A stretch of 37,679 nucleotides of DNA from an uncultured Eubacteriales bacterium (GTDB taxonomy: Bacteria; Bacillota; Clostridia; Oscillospirales; Oscillospiraceae). Within the stretch, counting starts at the first letter, position 1; each line of letters begins with the position of its first letter. The stretch spans positions 1-37,679 of the forward strand of contig CABUJV010000020.1 in the NCBI GenBank assembly GCA_902492005.1, given 5' to 3'. Under the pieces are notes generated by a model. That model did no database searches. It was not told the origin of the DNA and saw only the letters and a program-made list of their open reading frames with translations. A program made the translations under genes and the position numbers. Below are positions 15,501-21,729 of this stretch, piece after piece.

Positions 15501-16134
15501 CCGACGATAAAGCGGCGGGGGTGAGATAGATGGCGGGCCGAAACAGCCCAAACAGGCAGGGCGAGGGCAGCACGCCCTCTCCCACCAGATAGGTGGGCCT
15601 GCGGCAGCCCTTCACCGCATAGGGCGTCCGGTATTTTTGCAGCCGGCGCCAAAAACGCAGGTTGCTGGCAAGGAAAAATACCCCCATCCCGGCCATCCCG
15701 ATTTTCCAGATCAGCGCCAGGATTTCCCCCGTCCCCATCTTAACGGCATACAGGGTGACGGACTGGCTCTCCGGTTCCCGGATCAGATATCCGGCAGGGT
15801 TGGCGCCGTTCTCCTCCCAAACCACCATATCTCGTCCCTCCCCCGCCGTTGGGACCTGGGAGACAGGAATCTTGGCGGCAGAGGCCGGAATCTGCGCCTG
15901 CGGCCGGAGATAGACCGGGGTCTCCAGCTGGTCTGACACTGCGGCCTGGACTGGCCGGGCCGCGGTGAGGACGGAAAAGTCCACCGCCGGGAGGCTTACC
16001 GGCGCCAGCAGGCGGAGCAGCACCAGGCCCCAAAGGGCGTACTGCATCCGCCGGGGCAGGCTGCTGCGGAACATCCTGCGCAGGACGATCAGCAGGACGA
16101 TCAGTACGGAAGAGGTAATCAGAATCTCTTTCAT
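12598..16134 (-). CDS. BlaR1-like M56 metalloprotease sensor with very large external domain
   Basis: A 1178-residue membrane protein, about twice the size of BlaR1/MecR1. Membrane segments lie near residues 4-22, 30-49, 135-158, 232-255 and 326-343. The gluzincin motif HEQTH (221-225) with downstream acidic residues (DCELACDEG, 260-268) marks the M56 protease, which in BlaR1 cleaves the partner repressor when the outer domain is engaged. Residues from about 344 to the end (some 835) should be extracytoplasmic. They begin with a segment LTAEELGSFNQAYFN typical of clostridial M56 proteins and contain FG-GAP-like acidic patches (DFSGDGAAEVV). I see no penicillin-binding SxxK/SxN/KTG set, so beta-lactams are unlikely to be the signal. 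Its ATG overlaps the blaI-like stop (ATGA). Confidence 0.88.
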   Translation of the reverse strand: MKEILITSSVLIVLLIVLRRMFRSSLPRRMQYALWGLVLLRLLAPVSLPAVDFSVLTAARPVQAAVSDQLETPVYLRPQAQIPASAAKIPVSQVPTAGEGRDMVVWEENGANPAGYLIREPESQSVTLYAVKMGTGEILALIWKIGMAGMGVFFLASNLRFWRRLQKYRTPYAVKGCRRPTYLVGEGVLPSPCLFGLFRPAIYLTPAALSSEERLRHVLEHEQTHARHLDPLWSLLRCICLTVYWFDPLVWVSAYASKIDCELACDEGVLARLGEQERIRYGQTLLSLVQVGGGPSNPLLSATTMTTGKRQMKDRITRLVRRPKRLAAGTLAVVLLAGIVSACTFTGGAREEPEGLTAEELGSFNQAYFNEEGDGCFRNRFLTSLYEGPEEIDLFQLFYCGGNGPAEMWTAEEKQAVIDNGYDGVEPDCGLTKISAASMDAVLTQFMGLTLEQTAGKGLDSFTYLPDYDAYYHFHGDTNYPGAAAFLQGERQGKTVKLYYGTEAGGGGDSWYCMTLEEQDGGGYHVRSHVPAERPASTLVLPRGEPEKVLSLADVQPYTPEAYTVEIIHEWKEQDELYQAYGDYELHLLTSYQNSTQTFAVVNPYKDREEYRVFLTLPLASGNSGTEGFVVGGGWDDGLFGWDGHVDAIDYWQDGELVCDYLYIDPDGTPVRILQARGSGTETFHRDFSGDGAAEVVSPTQLFFQREGEVYAADLPALWGEAYPAVSYDHGRWENDNGRLAVTGYGGPQIARYQRFLYFDGESLLVYQDSRGTTDHVMEGCSAPQTVIDKAKELVRERMPQRGDEIGRTGRGTPILDEAEYDDWRLESVTELPAVQVGGISLRVYRINCEYHTTTPGNVLLMGGMYLTEDGWVSPGYPDCDYLFFRAEEDGGLTFLWSEMSNDLGPEFLAEPGLERLGLLQADAQYQIGTRFDHLMNQDTVTLELTPGGGTGGGPYTFPGNFGNAPRGLIQDYSWGWVEESQVSIPQGSSSLTLGRGADRLVFWDHAGLVECQANGNTDWFQAQLQEETNDGFYATPFAALRRWYDEAEMDALRSAIAPIPEDGRSHEEIARAWVEQYEGLHCKVTPGSKYFCTYLSISDVEEDHDAAQESDGVFLFWYNTIFVPENKDGLNWMMAGNTEEYTGDDPDVPPGAFRYGRCGYMYRSDGGWRCDGVGTGP

Positions 16135-16511
16135 CGCCCCTCTTCCTCCTTTGCCCGCTCCAGAATGGCGGACAACTCCGCCAGGTCCTCCGGGGACAGG
16201 GTACGGCTGTCCACGATGGCGCTCATCAGCATCCCCACGTGGCCGTCGTACACCCGGTCGAGAAAGTGCTTCGTCTCCCGGCGCAGCGCGTCATCCCTCG
16301 GGAGGAGCGGGTAGTACTCCTTTGCCCGGGCGCCGTCCCTGTGGGCCACCGCCCCCTTGGCCTCCATCCGGGAGAGCAGGGATATGATCGTGTGCTTGCT
16401 CCAGCCGGTTTCATCCTGCAGTGCGGCGGTAAACTGCGTGATGGTCATGGGCGCCTTTTCCCACAGCTTTTTCATCAGAACCCACTCTGCATCGGACAGT
16501 TCTCTCTTCAT
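16131..16511 (-). CDS. BlaI/MecI-family transcriptional repressor
   Basis: A 126-residue winged-helix repressor: LSDAEWVLMKKLWEKAPMTI, the recognition helix region WSKHTIISLLSRMEAKG and the wing (AVAHRDGARAKEYY) are classic BlaI features, followed by a helical dimerisation domain where the partner protease would cut. ATG 16511 is preceded by AAAGGAGGG; the frame continues upstream only through the operator region. It is the first gene of a two-gene unit with the M56 sensor (4-nt overlap). Upstream lie a consensus promoter and two 18-bp dyads that look like its own binding sites. It probably represses the unit and possibly the divergent serpin gene. Confidence 0.93.
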   Translation of the reverse strand: MKRELSDAEWVLMKKLWEKAPMTITQFTAALQDETGWSKHTIISLLSRMEAKGAVAHRDGARAKEYYPLLPRDDALRRETKHFLDRVYDGHVGMLMSAIVDSRTLSPEDLAELSAILERAKEEEGR

Positions 16512-16529
16512 CACGGCCCTCCTTTCGTT

Positions 16530-16547
16530 GGTAAGCAAATGCCTACC
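16530..16547. promoter_or_regulatory. BlaI-type operator, proximal
   Basis: GGTAAGCAAATGCCTACC: dyad with half-sites GGTARGC/GCCTACC around AAAT. It sits just downstream of the predicted transcription start of the blaI-like gene. Confidence 0.75.
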
Positions 16548-16558
16548 TATCTGCTGCC

Positions 16559-16587
16559 AGTATATACAGAAGGTAGGCAAATGTCAA
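16559..16587 (-). promoter_or_regulatory. Consensus promoter of the blaI-M56 unit
   Basis: Minus-strand TTGACA (16587-16582), exactly 17 bp, TATACT (16564-16559). The -35 hexamer lies inside the distal operator (16572-16589). Confidence 0.88.
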
Positions 16588-16589
16588 CC
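16572..16589. promoter_or_regulatory. BlaI-type operator, distal
   Basis: GGTAGGCAAATGTCAACC, second copy of the dyad, 42 bp (four helical turns) from the first. It covers the -35 box of the leftward promoter and lies just upstream of TACAAT (16600-16605), a possible -10 box for the rightward serpin gene. Confidence 0.75.
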
Positions 16590-16705
16590 TATGAGAGATT
16601 ACAATATGGTGACAGCTTTCTTTTCCTCTCGAAATGGATGGGAACATTTCCCGCGCCGGTACGTCAAAAAAGCAGATTTGTTCTCTGAAAGGAGTGTCCC
16701 TGCTT

Positions 16706-17950
16706 ATGAAGAAGCATCTCTTGCCGCTTTTGCTCTGCCTCACGCTCCTCGCGGGCTGCGCCGCTGCGGGAGCGCCCGCGCAATCTGTTCCGGAGGCCGC
16801 CGGGGAGGTGCCCATCCCCGTTCTCGATGCCGGCAGCCATCCGGATACGTCCTACGCCGCCTTTGCCGCAGAGCTGCTGCGCCAATCCCGGACCGAGGGG
16901 GAGAATACGCTCCTCTCGCCGCTGTCGGTGATGCTGGCGCTGGGCATGACCGCCAACGGAGCCTCCGGGGAGACGCTGGCCGGGTTCCAGTCTCTCTTCG
17001 GCATGGACCTGGACACCTTGAACGCCTACTGCGCCGCCGCGCTCGACACGTATTCCAAGCCGGGCGGCTCCACACAGGCCACGCTGGTCAACAGCCTGTG
17101 GTGCGATCCGGACCTGACGCTCGAGGACCGGTTTGTGGCCCGGTGCCAGCAGAACTACGGCGCAGAGCTCTACCAGGCCGACCTTCAGGACGCCGCCACG
17201 GTGAAGGCGGTGAACGACTGGGTGAAGGAGGCCACCAAAGGCCTGATACCGAAAACCGTGGACGAATTCAGTGAGGATGCCGTACTGGCCCTAGTCAACG
17301 CCATCTACCTGAAAAATCAGTTTGAGCGCCCCTTTGAAGCGCCTGTCTCAGATTGGGAAATGGACTTTACCGCGGAGGACGGGACGGTTTCCCATCCCAA
17401 GGGGATGAGCAACGGCATCCGGACGGAGCAGTATATCGCCGCCCAGAAGGGGCAGGGCGTGGTCCTGCCTTACGATGATGGGCGGCTTGGCTTTCTCCTT
17501 ATGCTCCCGGACGAGGGAGTCTCCCTTACCACTTATCTCTCCTCCTGGAATGGGGAGACGGCAGGCGCTCTTCTCGAGGCCCGTCAGCAGGCCAAAGTCT
17601 CCCTTGTCGTCCCGAAATTTGAAGTGGAGTGGTCCGGCTCTCTGGGGGCCGCGCTGGCGGCTATGGGACTGGCGGACGCCTTCGATCCCTCCGCAGCCGA
17701 TTTCTCGGCTATGGGGAGCGTGCCGGACAAAGACCTCTCCATCGGGGACGTGATTCATAAGACGGTGCTGAAGGTCAACGAAAAGGGCACCGAGGCCGCC
17801 GCCGTCACAGCGGTGGTCATGGAGCCCACCAGCTCCGCCCCCGCAGAGGACCCCATTGTCCTTCGCTTCGACCGCCCCTTCGTCTGCGGCATCGTGGACC
17901 TGGAGACCGGCGCACCGCTGTTTCTCGGCACAGTGGAGAATCTGGCATAG
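16706..17950 (+). CDS. Serpin-family protease inhibitor, lipoprotein
   Basis: A 414-residue serpin with a lipoprotein signal peptide: hydrophobic run 5-17 and lipobox LAGC with Cys18, so it should be tethered to the outer face of the membrane. The serpin fold is shown by NTLLSPLSVMLALGMTANGA near the start, LVNAIYLKNQFERPF in the middle and RFDRPFVCGIVD near the C-terminus. The reactive-centre hinge EKGTEAAAVTAVV (from about residue 359) keeps the small residues needed for loop insertion, so it should be inhibitory. Counting 17 residues from P17 Glu puts Thr-Ser at P1-P1', which would suit elastase-like proteases. Related siropins of gut clostridia inhibit human neutrophil elastase and proteinase 3. 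ATG 16706 has AAAGGAG upstream. It diverges from the blaI-M56 unit. Confidence 0.93.
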   Translation: MKKHLLPLLLCLTLLAGCAAAGAPAQSVPEAAGEVPIPVLDAGSHPDTSYAAFAAELLRQSRTEGENTLLSPLSVMLALGMTANGASGETLAGFQSLFGMDLDTLNAYCAAALDTYSKPGGSTQATLVNSLWCDPDLTLEDRFVARCQQNYGAELYQADLQDAATVKAVNDWVKEATKGLIPKTVDEFSEDAVLALVNAIYLKNQFERPFEAPVSDWEMDFTAEDGTVSHPKGMSNGIRTEQYIAAQKGQGVVLPYDDGRLGFLLMLPDEGVSLTTYLSSWNGETAGALLEARQQAKVSLVVPKFEVEWSGSLGAALAAMGLADAFDPSAADFSAMGSVPDKDLSIGDVIHKTVLKVNEKGTEAAAVTAVVMEPTSSAPAEDPIVLRFDRPFVCGIVDLETGAPLFLGTVENLA

Positions 17951-18010
17951 CAGGTCCCAGAAGAGCCAACCGGCACGTCATGTATGGTGGAGCTGCGTAT
18001 GACGTAAGAC

Positions 18011-18044
18011 AGGAGCGGGTGCCTTCATGGCGGCGCCCGCTCCT
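18011..18044. repeat. GC-rich hairpin downstream of the serpin gene
   Basis: AGGAGCGGGTGCC (18011-18023) pairs with GGCGCCCGCTCCT (18032-18044) with one G-T pair. There is no U-run, so it is not a standard terminator; it might stabilise the 3' end. Confidence 0.5.
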
Positions 18045-18090
18045 ACGAAGCCGTTCCAAACCATCCTGCTAGGGTCAGGCGGACATGAAC

Positions 18091-18122
18091 AAACCCTGAA
18101 ACCATGCGGTTTCAGGGTTTTC
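18091..18122 (+). terminator. Terminator downstream of the serpin gene
   Basis: AAACCCTGAAACC (18091-18103) pairs perfectly with GGTTTCAGGGTTT (18108-18120) around ATGC, followed by TCC. A and T tracts on both sides allow bidirectional use. Confidence 0.8.
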
Positions 18123-18137
18123 CGTGTAATGCTGTGA

Positions 18138-18174
18138 CCGCATAGATATTTCTCCTAAAGCCTTATCTATGCGG
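18138..18174. repeat. Perfect 11-bp inverted repeat
   Basis: CCGCATAGATA (18138-18148) and TATCTATGCGG (18164-18174) with a 15-nt loop, just past the 3' end of the AT-rich NTF2-like gene. No U-run; function unknown. Confidence 0.6.
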
Positions 18175-18192
18175 CATACCAGAGCTGCCTGA

Positions 18193-18612
18193 TTAGAACC
18201 AATTCGCTTTTCCCGCCTTAAATTGTGGTACGTCACTATTTTGATAAGGATTATAGTTATTTAGATTACAGCCGAATTCCTTTAAAAATTTAATCTTGTG
18301 ATCCGATGTCCATTCAATGAGTGACATACCATCAAATTCCTCAATATTCCCATCATCCATCTCGTTCCTAAAATACCACTCTACAATGGTCTGATTGCCC
18401 TTGTGAAAATACTGTTTTATATCCCACACAAGGACTTTTCCGCGCGTATTCCATTCTTCAAACCAATGTTTTACGGTTGCCCGGCCTTCATATTTTGGAC
18501 TCCAACTTTCAATATAGATTACATCCTCTGTAAAAATGTTATCTATACCCAAATCTTTTTGTTGCAGCCACATATCAAACCACAAGCGGACTTTTCTCTC
18601 TCTTTCATTCAT
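18193..18612 (-). CDS. NTF2-like / SnoaL-like protein, AT-rich
   Basis: A 139-residue protein starting MNERERKVRLWFDMW. Its pattern, an N-terminal helix, then IFTEDVIYIESWSPKYEG, HWFEEWN and a beta-rich C-terminal half (TIVEWYFRNEMDDG; FDGMSLIEW), fits the NTF2-like cone fold used by many small-molecule-binding proteins and enzymes; the ligand is unknown. I chose ATG 18612 because GGAGG lies 9 nt upstream; the longer open frame runs through a tRNA gene and cannot be coding. An extended -10 (TGGTATATT, 18666-18658) could drive it. Its base composition is far more AT-rich than the surrounding genes, and it lies right behind tRNA-Gln, which suggests it was acquired. Confidence 0.85.
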   Translation of the reverse strand: MNERERKVRLWFDMWLQQKDLGIDNIFTEDVIYIESWSPKYEGRATVKHWFEEWNTRGKVLVWDIKQYFHKGNQTIVEWYFRNEMDDGNIEEFDGMSLIEWTSDHKIKFLKEFGCNLNNYNPYQNSDVPQFKAGKANWF

Positions 18613-18690
18613 TGATGATAGCCTCCACAGATCCCGATTTGTCACTTTCTTATGGCAAATATACCACGCAGCCGGGAGAAAGAAGAAGGG

Positions 18691-18731
18691 AAAAGAAAAT
18701 CGACAAACCTCTTGTCGAAGTTTGTCGATTT
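18691..18731 (-). terminator. Terminator of tRNA-Gln
   Basis: On the minus strand AAATCGACAAAC (18731-18720) pairs with GTTTGTCGATTT (18708-18697), followed by TCTTTTCCC. It starts 2 nt after the tRNA CCA end. Confidence 0.85.
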
Positions 18732-18732
18732 C

Positions 18733-18806
18733 TGGCAGCGGGAGAAGGATTCGAACCCTCACAAACAGAGTCAGAGTCTGTCGTGCTACCCTTACACAAT
18801 CCCGCT
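18733..18806 (-). tRNA. tRNA-Gln (anticodon CUG)
   Basis: A 71-nt tRNA with encoded CCA. Acceptor stem AGCGGGA/TCCCGCT, discriminator G, D-stem GTGT/GCAC with loop AAGGGTA, anticodon stem ACAGA/TCTGT with loop CTCTGAC (anticodon CTG, reading CAG), a 4-nt variable loop and T-arm GAGGG-TTCGAAT-CCTTC. It stands alone, with its own promoter and terminator. Confidence 0.95.
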
Positions 18807-18838
18807 GTATCGCGCCCGCTACCGCAGGCGCAGGGTTT

Positions 18839-18866
18839 ATTATACCAAAACAATTCCATTTGTCAA
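18839..18866 (-). promoter_or_regulatory. Promoter of tRNA-Gln
   Basis: Minus-strand TTGACA (18866-18861), 16-bp spacer, TATAAT (18844-18839): both hexamers perfect. It is back-to-back with the leuA leader promoter. Confidence 0.9.
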
Positions 18867-18899
18867 GTTTTTTTGCAAAATTTTTTGCCGGATTTTTTC

Positions 18900-18928
18900 T
18901 TGACAAAGGCCCTGCATTCTTTTATAAT
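18900..18928 (+). promoter_or_regulatory. Consensus promoter of the leuA T-box leader
   Basis: TTGACA (18900-18905), 17-bp spacer, TATAAT (18923-18928). Perfect match; transcription would start near 18935. Confidence 0.92.
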
Positions 18929-18934
18929 ATGGAA

Positions 18935-19203
18935 CAACATCAGCAAAAGCGAGGAAGGGAACAAGACCTGTGCGTCCCGCTCAGAGAACCGGTGGTTGGT
19001 GTGAACCGGCGCGGTGATTCCAGGTGCATACTGGCCCCTGAGCTGTCCGCCTGAACGCGAGTAGGGCGGGACGTCTGGCCCCGTTACCGGCCAAGGCCTT
19101 GTTGGAGGCTGACGAGGGCTGCCCGGGTGACCGGCGGCCGAATCAGGGTGGTACCGCGTATCATACGCCCCTGACCGTAACAACGGTCGGGGGCGTTTCT
19201 GCA
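18935..19203 (+). ncRNA. T-box riboswitch leader of leuA
   Basis: The conserved T-box sequence AGGGTGGTACCGCG is at 19145-19158. Upstream, stem I is closed by GTCCCGC (18974-18980) with GCGGGAC (19066-19072) and contains AGAGA and a GGTGG-type distal loop. Downstream is the attenuator hairpin ACGCCCCTGACCG (19165-19177) with CGGTCGGGGGCGT (19184-19196), followed by TTTCT. Uncharged tRNA-Leu binding should favour the antiterminator and allow leuA expression. CTG at 19031-19033 is a tentative specifier codon; I am not sure of its exact placement. Confidence 0.93.
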
Positions 19204-19242
19204 TCCCTCCCGGCCAAATAAAAAGACTGGAGGCTGTTTCCC

Positions 19243-20934
19243 ATGCTCAAGAATCCCGCTGAAAAGTACATCCCCTTCGTTCCCATTCAAATGGAGCGCC
19301 GGGTCTGGCCCGACAGGCAAATCACCGCTCCTCCCGTCTGGTGCTCCGTGGACCTGCGGGACGGCAACCAGGCCCTCATCGATCCTATGAATGTGGAAGA
19401 AAAGCTGGAGCTCTTCCACACCCTGGTGGACATCGGCGTGAAGGAGATCGAGATCGGCTTTCCCTCTGCCTCCGAGACGGAGTTCCAGTTCTTCCGCACC
19501 CTCATCGAAGGCGGCCACATTCCCGACGATGTGACCATCCAGATGCTGGTCCAGGCCCGCCCCCATCTGATCCAGCGGACCTTCGAGGCTATGGAGGGCG
19601 CCAAGAACGTCATCCTCCACTTCTATAATTCCACCTCCACCCTCCAGCGCAAGGTGGTCTTCCACACCGACATGGAGGGCGTCACTCAAATCGCCGTAGA
19701 CGCCGCCCGGCTCATCCGTGAGCTGTCCGAGCCCATTCTCCGCTCCGGCACCAACCTGCGCTATCAGTACTCCCCGGAGTCCTTCATGGGCACCGAAATG
19801 GACAACGCCGTATACATCTGCCAGCGGGTGCTGGAGGAACTGGGCGCCACGCCGGAGAACAAGGTCATTCTGAATCTGCCCTCCACCGTGGAGAACTGCA
19901 TGCCCAACTACTTTGCCGACGAGATCGAGTACTTCATCCAAAAGCTCCCCAGCCGGGACTGCGCCATCATCTCCCTGCACCCCCACAATGACCGCGGCGA
20001 GGGGGTGGCCACCGCCGAGCTGGGCATGCTGGCCGGGGCCGAGCGCATCGAAGCCACCCTTTTCGGCAACGGCGAGCGTACCGGCAACGTGGATATGATC
20101 ACGCTGGCGATGAACATGTATACCCAGGGCGTGGACCCCGGCCTGGACTTTTCCGACATCAACCGCATCCGTGAGGTATACGAGCGCTGCACCAAGATGA
20201 AGGTGAGCGAGCGGCAGCCCTACGCCGGCGAACTGGTCTTCACCGCCTTTTCCGGTTCCCATCAGGACGCCATCAACAAGGGCGTGCAATATATGAAGGA
20301 AAGCCGGTCCCAGCTCTGGGAGATCCCCTATCTCCCCATCGATCCCGCCGACGTGGGCCGCCAGTACGAGCCCATCATCCGCATCAACAGTCAGTCCGGC
20401 AAGGGCGGGGCCGCCTTCGTAATGCAGCAGAACTTCGGCTATGATCTGCCCAAAGCCATGCACGCCGAGTTCGGCCACATCGTACAGGTGGAGACCGACC
20501 GGGTCGGGACCGAGCTCCAGCCTCAGCGTATCTTCGAGCTGTTCCAGGACGCCTATGTGGATATCAGCCGCCCCTACACGCTGCTCAGGCACGCTTTTCA
20601 GGAGACGATGGACGAGCAGAGCCGGTCTCACGTCGTTTTCCGGGGCACGCTGCGGCACAAAGAGACCGTTTTCGAGGTCTGCGGCGAGGGCAACGGCCCC
20701 ATCGACGCCTTCTTTAACGCCATTCACGGCCAAAAAATGGACCGCTTCACCTTTGTGGACTACAAGGAGCACGCCGTTCAGGCCGGCTCCGATTCCATGG
20801 CCGTGGCCTATATCCAGCTCCGGGACGCACAGGGGCAGGACATCTTCGGCGTGGGCGTGGATCACAATATCAACCTGGCCCCCCTGCGCGGCATTCTCTC
20901 CGCCATCAACCGGGCGGTCACCGCCAAACAATAG
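19243..20934 (+). CDS. leuA: 2-isopropylmalate synthase
   Basis: Condenses acetyl-CoA with 2-oxoisovalerate, the first committed step of leucine synthesis. The 563-residue protein is of the long LeuA type (as in Actinobacteria): an N-terminal extension, a TIM-barrel catalytic domain opening with DLRDGNQAL (Arg39, Asp40) and containing the metal ligands in HPHNDRGEG, the active-site segment ATLFGNGERTGN, and a C-terminal allosteric domain for leucine feedback (about 430-563, containing RHKETVFEVCGEGNGPIDA). GGAGG lies upstream of ATG 19243. It is a single-gene unit under T-box control and ends at a strong terminator; no other leu genes are in the window. Confidence 0.97.
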   Translation: MLKNPAEKYIPFVPIQMERRVWPDRQITAPPVWCSVDLRDGNQALIDPMNVEEKLELFHTLVDIGVKEIEIGFPSASETEFQFFRTLIEGGHIPDDVTIQMLVQARPHLIQRTFEAMEGAKNVILHFYNSTSTLQRKVVFHTDMEGVTQIAVDAARLIRELSEPILRSGTNLRYQYSPESFMGTEMDNAVYICQRVLEELGATPENKVILNLPSTVENCMPNYFADEIEYFIQKLPSRDCAIISLHPHNDRGEGVATAELGMLAGAERIEATLFGNGERTGNVDMITLAMNMYTQGVDPGLDFSDINRIREVYERCTKMKVSERQPYAGELVFTAFSGSHQDAINKGVQYMKESRSQLWEIPYLPIDPADVGRQYEPIIRINSQSGKGGAAFVMQQNFGYDLPKAMHAEFGHIVQVETDRVGTELQPQRIFELFQDAYVDISRPYTLLRHAFQETMDEQSRSHVVFRGTLRHKETVFEVCGEGNGPIDAFFNAIHGQKMDRFTFVDYKEHAVQAGSDSMAVAYIQLRDAQGQDIFGVGVDHNINLAPLRGILSAINRAVTAKQ

Positions 20935-20945
20935 GCCCGGCTTAC

Positions 20946-20986
20946 AAAAAATTTTCCCTCCGTTTTGCCGGAGGGAAAATTTTTTT
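20946..20986 (+). terminator. Terminator of leuA
   Basis: A 17-bp perfect stem (20946-20962 with 20969-20985) with loop TTTTGC and a long T run. Possibly bidirectional, also ending the leftward hypothetical gene. Confidence 0.95.
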
Positions 20987-21025
20987 CCGTCTGTTTCCGC
21001 TGTGCGCCGTTCCATGGGCCTGGGT

Positions 21026-21286
21026 CTACGGCAGGCATGGGTCCCGCTCCCCTTCCGCCAGACCGGCAAAGAAGTCCCGCACCGCTTCCGGAGTTTCAAA
21101 AGAAAGGCTGCCTCCCGTCAGGTAGCGGACGGCATCCTGCCATTGCCACAGCGGATAATCTCCAGGCTCCACGCTGGAGAGATACCTGATCGCCGCCTTC
21201 AGACAGGGCCCCTCCCGCAGGTCGGACAAATAGGTGCACTTTACCGTCCGATATACAGTATCCAACAGGTCCTCTCCCTGCCACAT
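21026..21286 (-). CDS. Hypothetical 86-residue protein
   Basis: No family recognised. The protein is acidic and soluble with many aromatic residues (VKCTYLSDLREGPC; YPLWQWQDAVRYL) and a predicted C-terminal helix (FETPEAVRDFFAGLAEGE). There is no signal peptide or membrane segment. ATG 21286 is preceded by the GAGAGGGGTGG stretch, and a promoter with operator-like palindrome lies upstream (21317-21360). It diverges from the small XRE regulator at 21415, which hints at a regulator-target pair. The sequence looks like real protein rather than chance frame, but a second overlapping minus-strand frame of similar length exists, so coding status is moderately certain. Confidence 0.65.
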   Translation of the reverse strand: MWQGEDLLDTVYRTVKCTYLSDLREGPCLKAAIRYLSSVEPGDYPLWQWQDAVRYLTGGSLSFETPEAVRDFFAGLAEGERDPCLP

Positions 21287-21316
21287 GTGACCACCCCTCT
21301 CGCATTCCTTTCACTC

Positions 21317-21345
21317 ATAATATCATATTACTCGCTAAAAGTAAA
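21317..21345 (-). promoter_or_regulatory. Promoter of the hypothetical gene
   Basis: Minus-strand TTTACT (21345-21340), 17-bp spacer, TATTAT (21322-21317). The -35 box lies in the left arm of the palindrome 21337-21360. Confidence 0.6.
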
Positions 21346-21360
21346 TAATTACTTACTTTT
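21337..21360. promoter_or_regulatory. AT-rich palindromic operator
   Basis: AAAAGTAA (21337-21344) and TTACTTTT (21353-21360) form 8-bp perfect arms, with a nested AAGTAA/TTACTT pair. It lies between the hypothetical gene and the XRE gene, over the leftward -35 box. Candidate binding site of the adjacent XRE protein. Confidence 0.55.
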
Positions 21361-21414
21361 ATCCCGTAATAAATACGTGCTGATTTTGGTAACATAATGT
21401 AGGGGTGTATTTTA

Positions 21415-21651
21415 TTGCACGAGGAATACCGGGATAAGTATCGCATGCTGGGACTGCGGATCGCGTACTATCGAAAAATGCGCGGCTACACGCAGGAGCA
21501 ATTTGCCGAACTCATTGGAAAAAGCTGGTCCTTTATCAGTCAGGTGGAGGCCAACAACGGTGTCAAGCTGAAGGGAATTTCTCTTGATACCCTTTTCCGT
21601 ATTTCCGAAGTTCTGGACATACCTCCCAGCAAATTTCTGGAGGCGGGTTGA
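21415..21651 (+). CDS. Small XRE-family regulator
   Basis: A 78-residue protein made almost wholly of one cro/cI helix-turn-helix: LRIAYYRKMRGYTQEQFAEL, then the recognition helix around KSWSFISQVEA and a final helix LFRISEVLDIPPSKFLE. I accept the TTG start at 21415 because AGGGGTG lies about 7 nt upstream; the next ATG (21445) has no ribosome-binding site, though it would keep the HTH intact. It diverges from the hypothetical gene at 21286 with a palindrome between them, so local control of that gene and of itself is the simplest reading. It ends at the terminator shared with the nudix gene. Confidence 0.88.
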   Translation: MHEEYRDKYRMLGLRIAYYRKMRGYTQEQFAELIGKSWSFISQVEANNGVKLKGISLDTLFRISEVLDIPPSKFLEAG

Positions 21652-21686
21652 TCCCTCTGTTCGAGGAAGCTGGCCTTTTATGAAGC

Positions 21687-21722
21687 AAAAAGACTGCGGA
21701 GACGGCTCCGCAGTCTTTTTCC
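21687..21722. terminator. Bidirectional terminator
   Basis: AAAAAGACTGCGGAG (21687-21701) pairs perfectly with CTCCGCAGTCTTTTT (21706-21720). It ends the XRE gene on the plus strand and the dnaG-rpoD-nudix unit on the minus strand. Confidence 0.93.
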
Positions 21723-21729
21723 TGCTTGT

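Noticed and set aside
12598..16134. Beta-lactam sensing by the M56 protein
   Set aside because: The external region shows no SxxK/SxN/KTG set, unlike BlaR1 and MecR1.
18613..18906. N-terminal extension of the NTF2-like gene
   Set aside because: It would read through tRNA-Gln and its terminator; ATG 18612 has its own ribosome-binding site.
19084..21099. Minus-strand frame opposite leuA (671 codons)
   Set aside because: Antisense shadow of leuA that also crosses the T-box leader and the leuA terminator.
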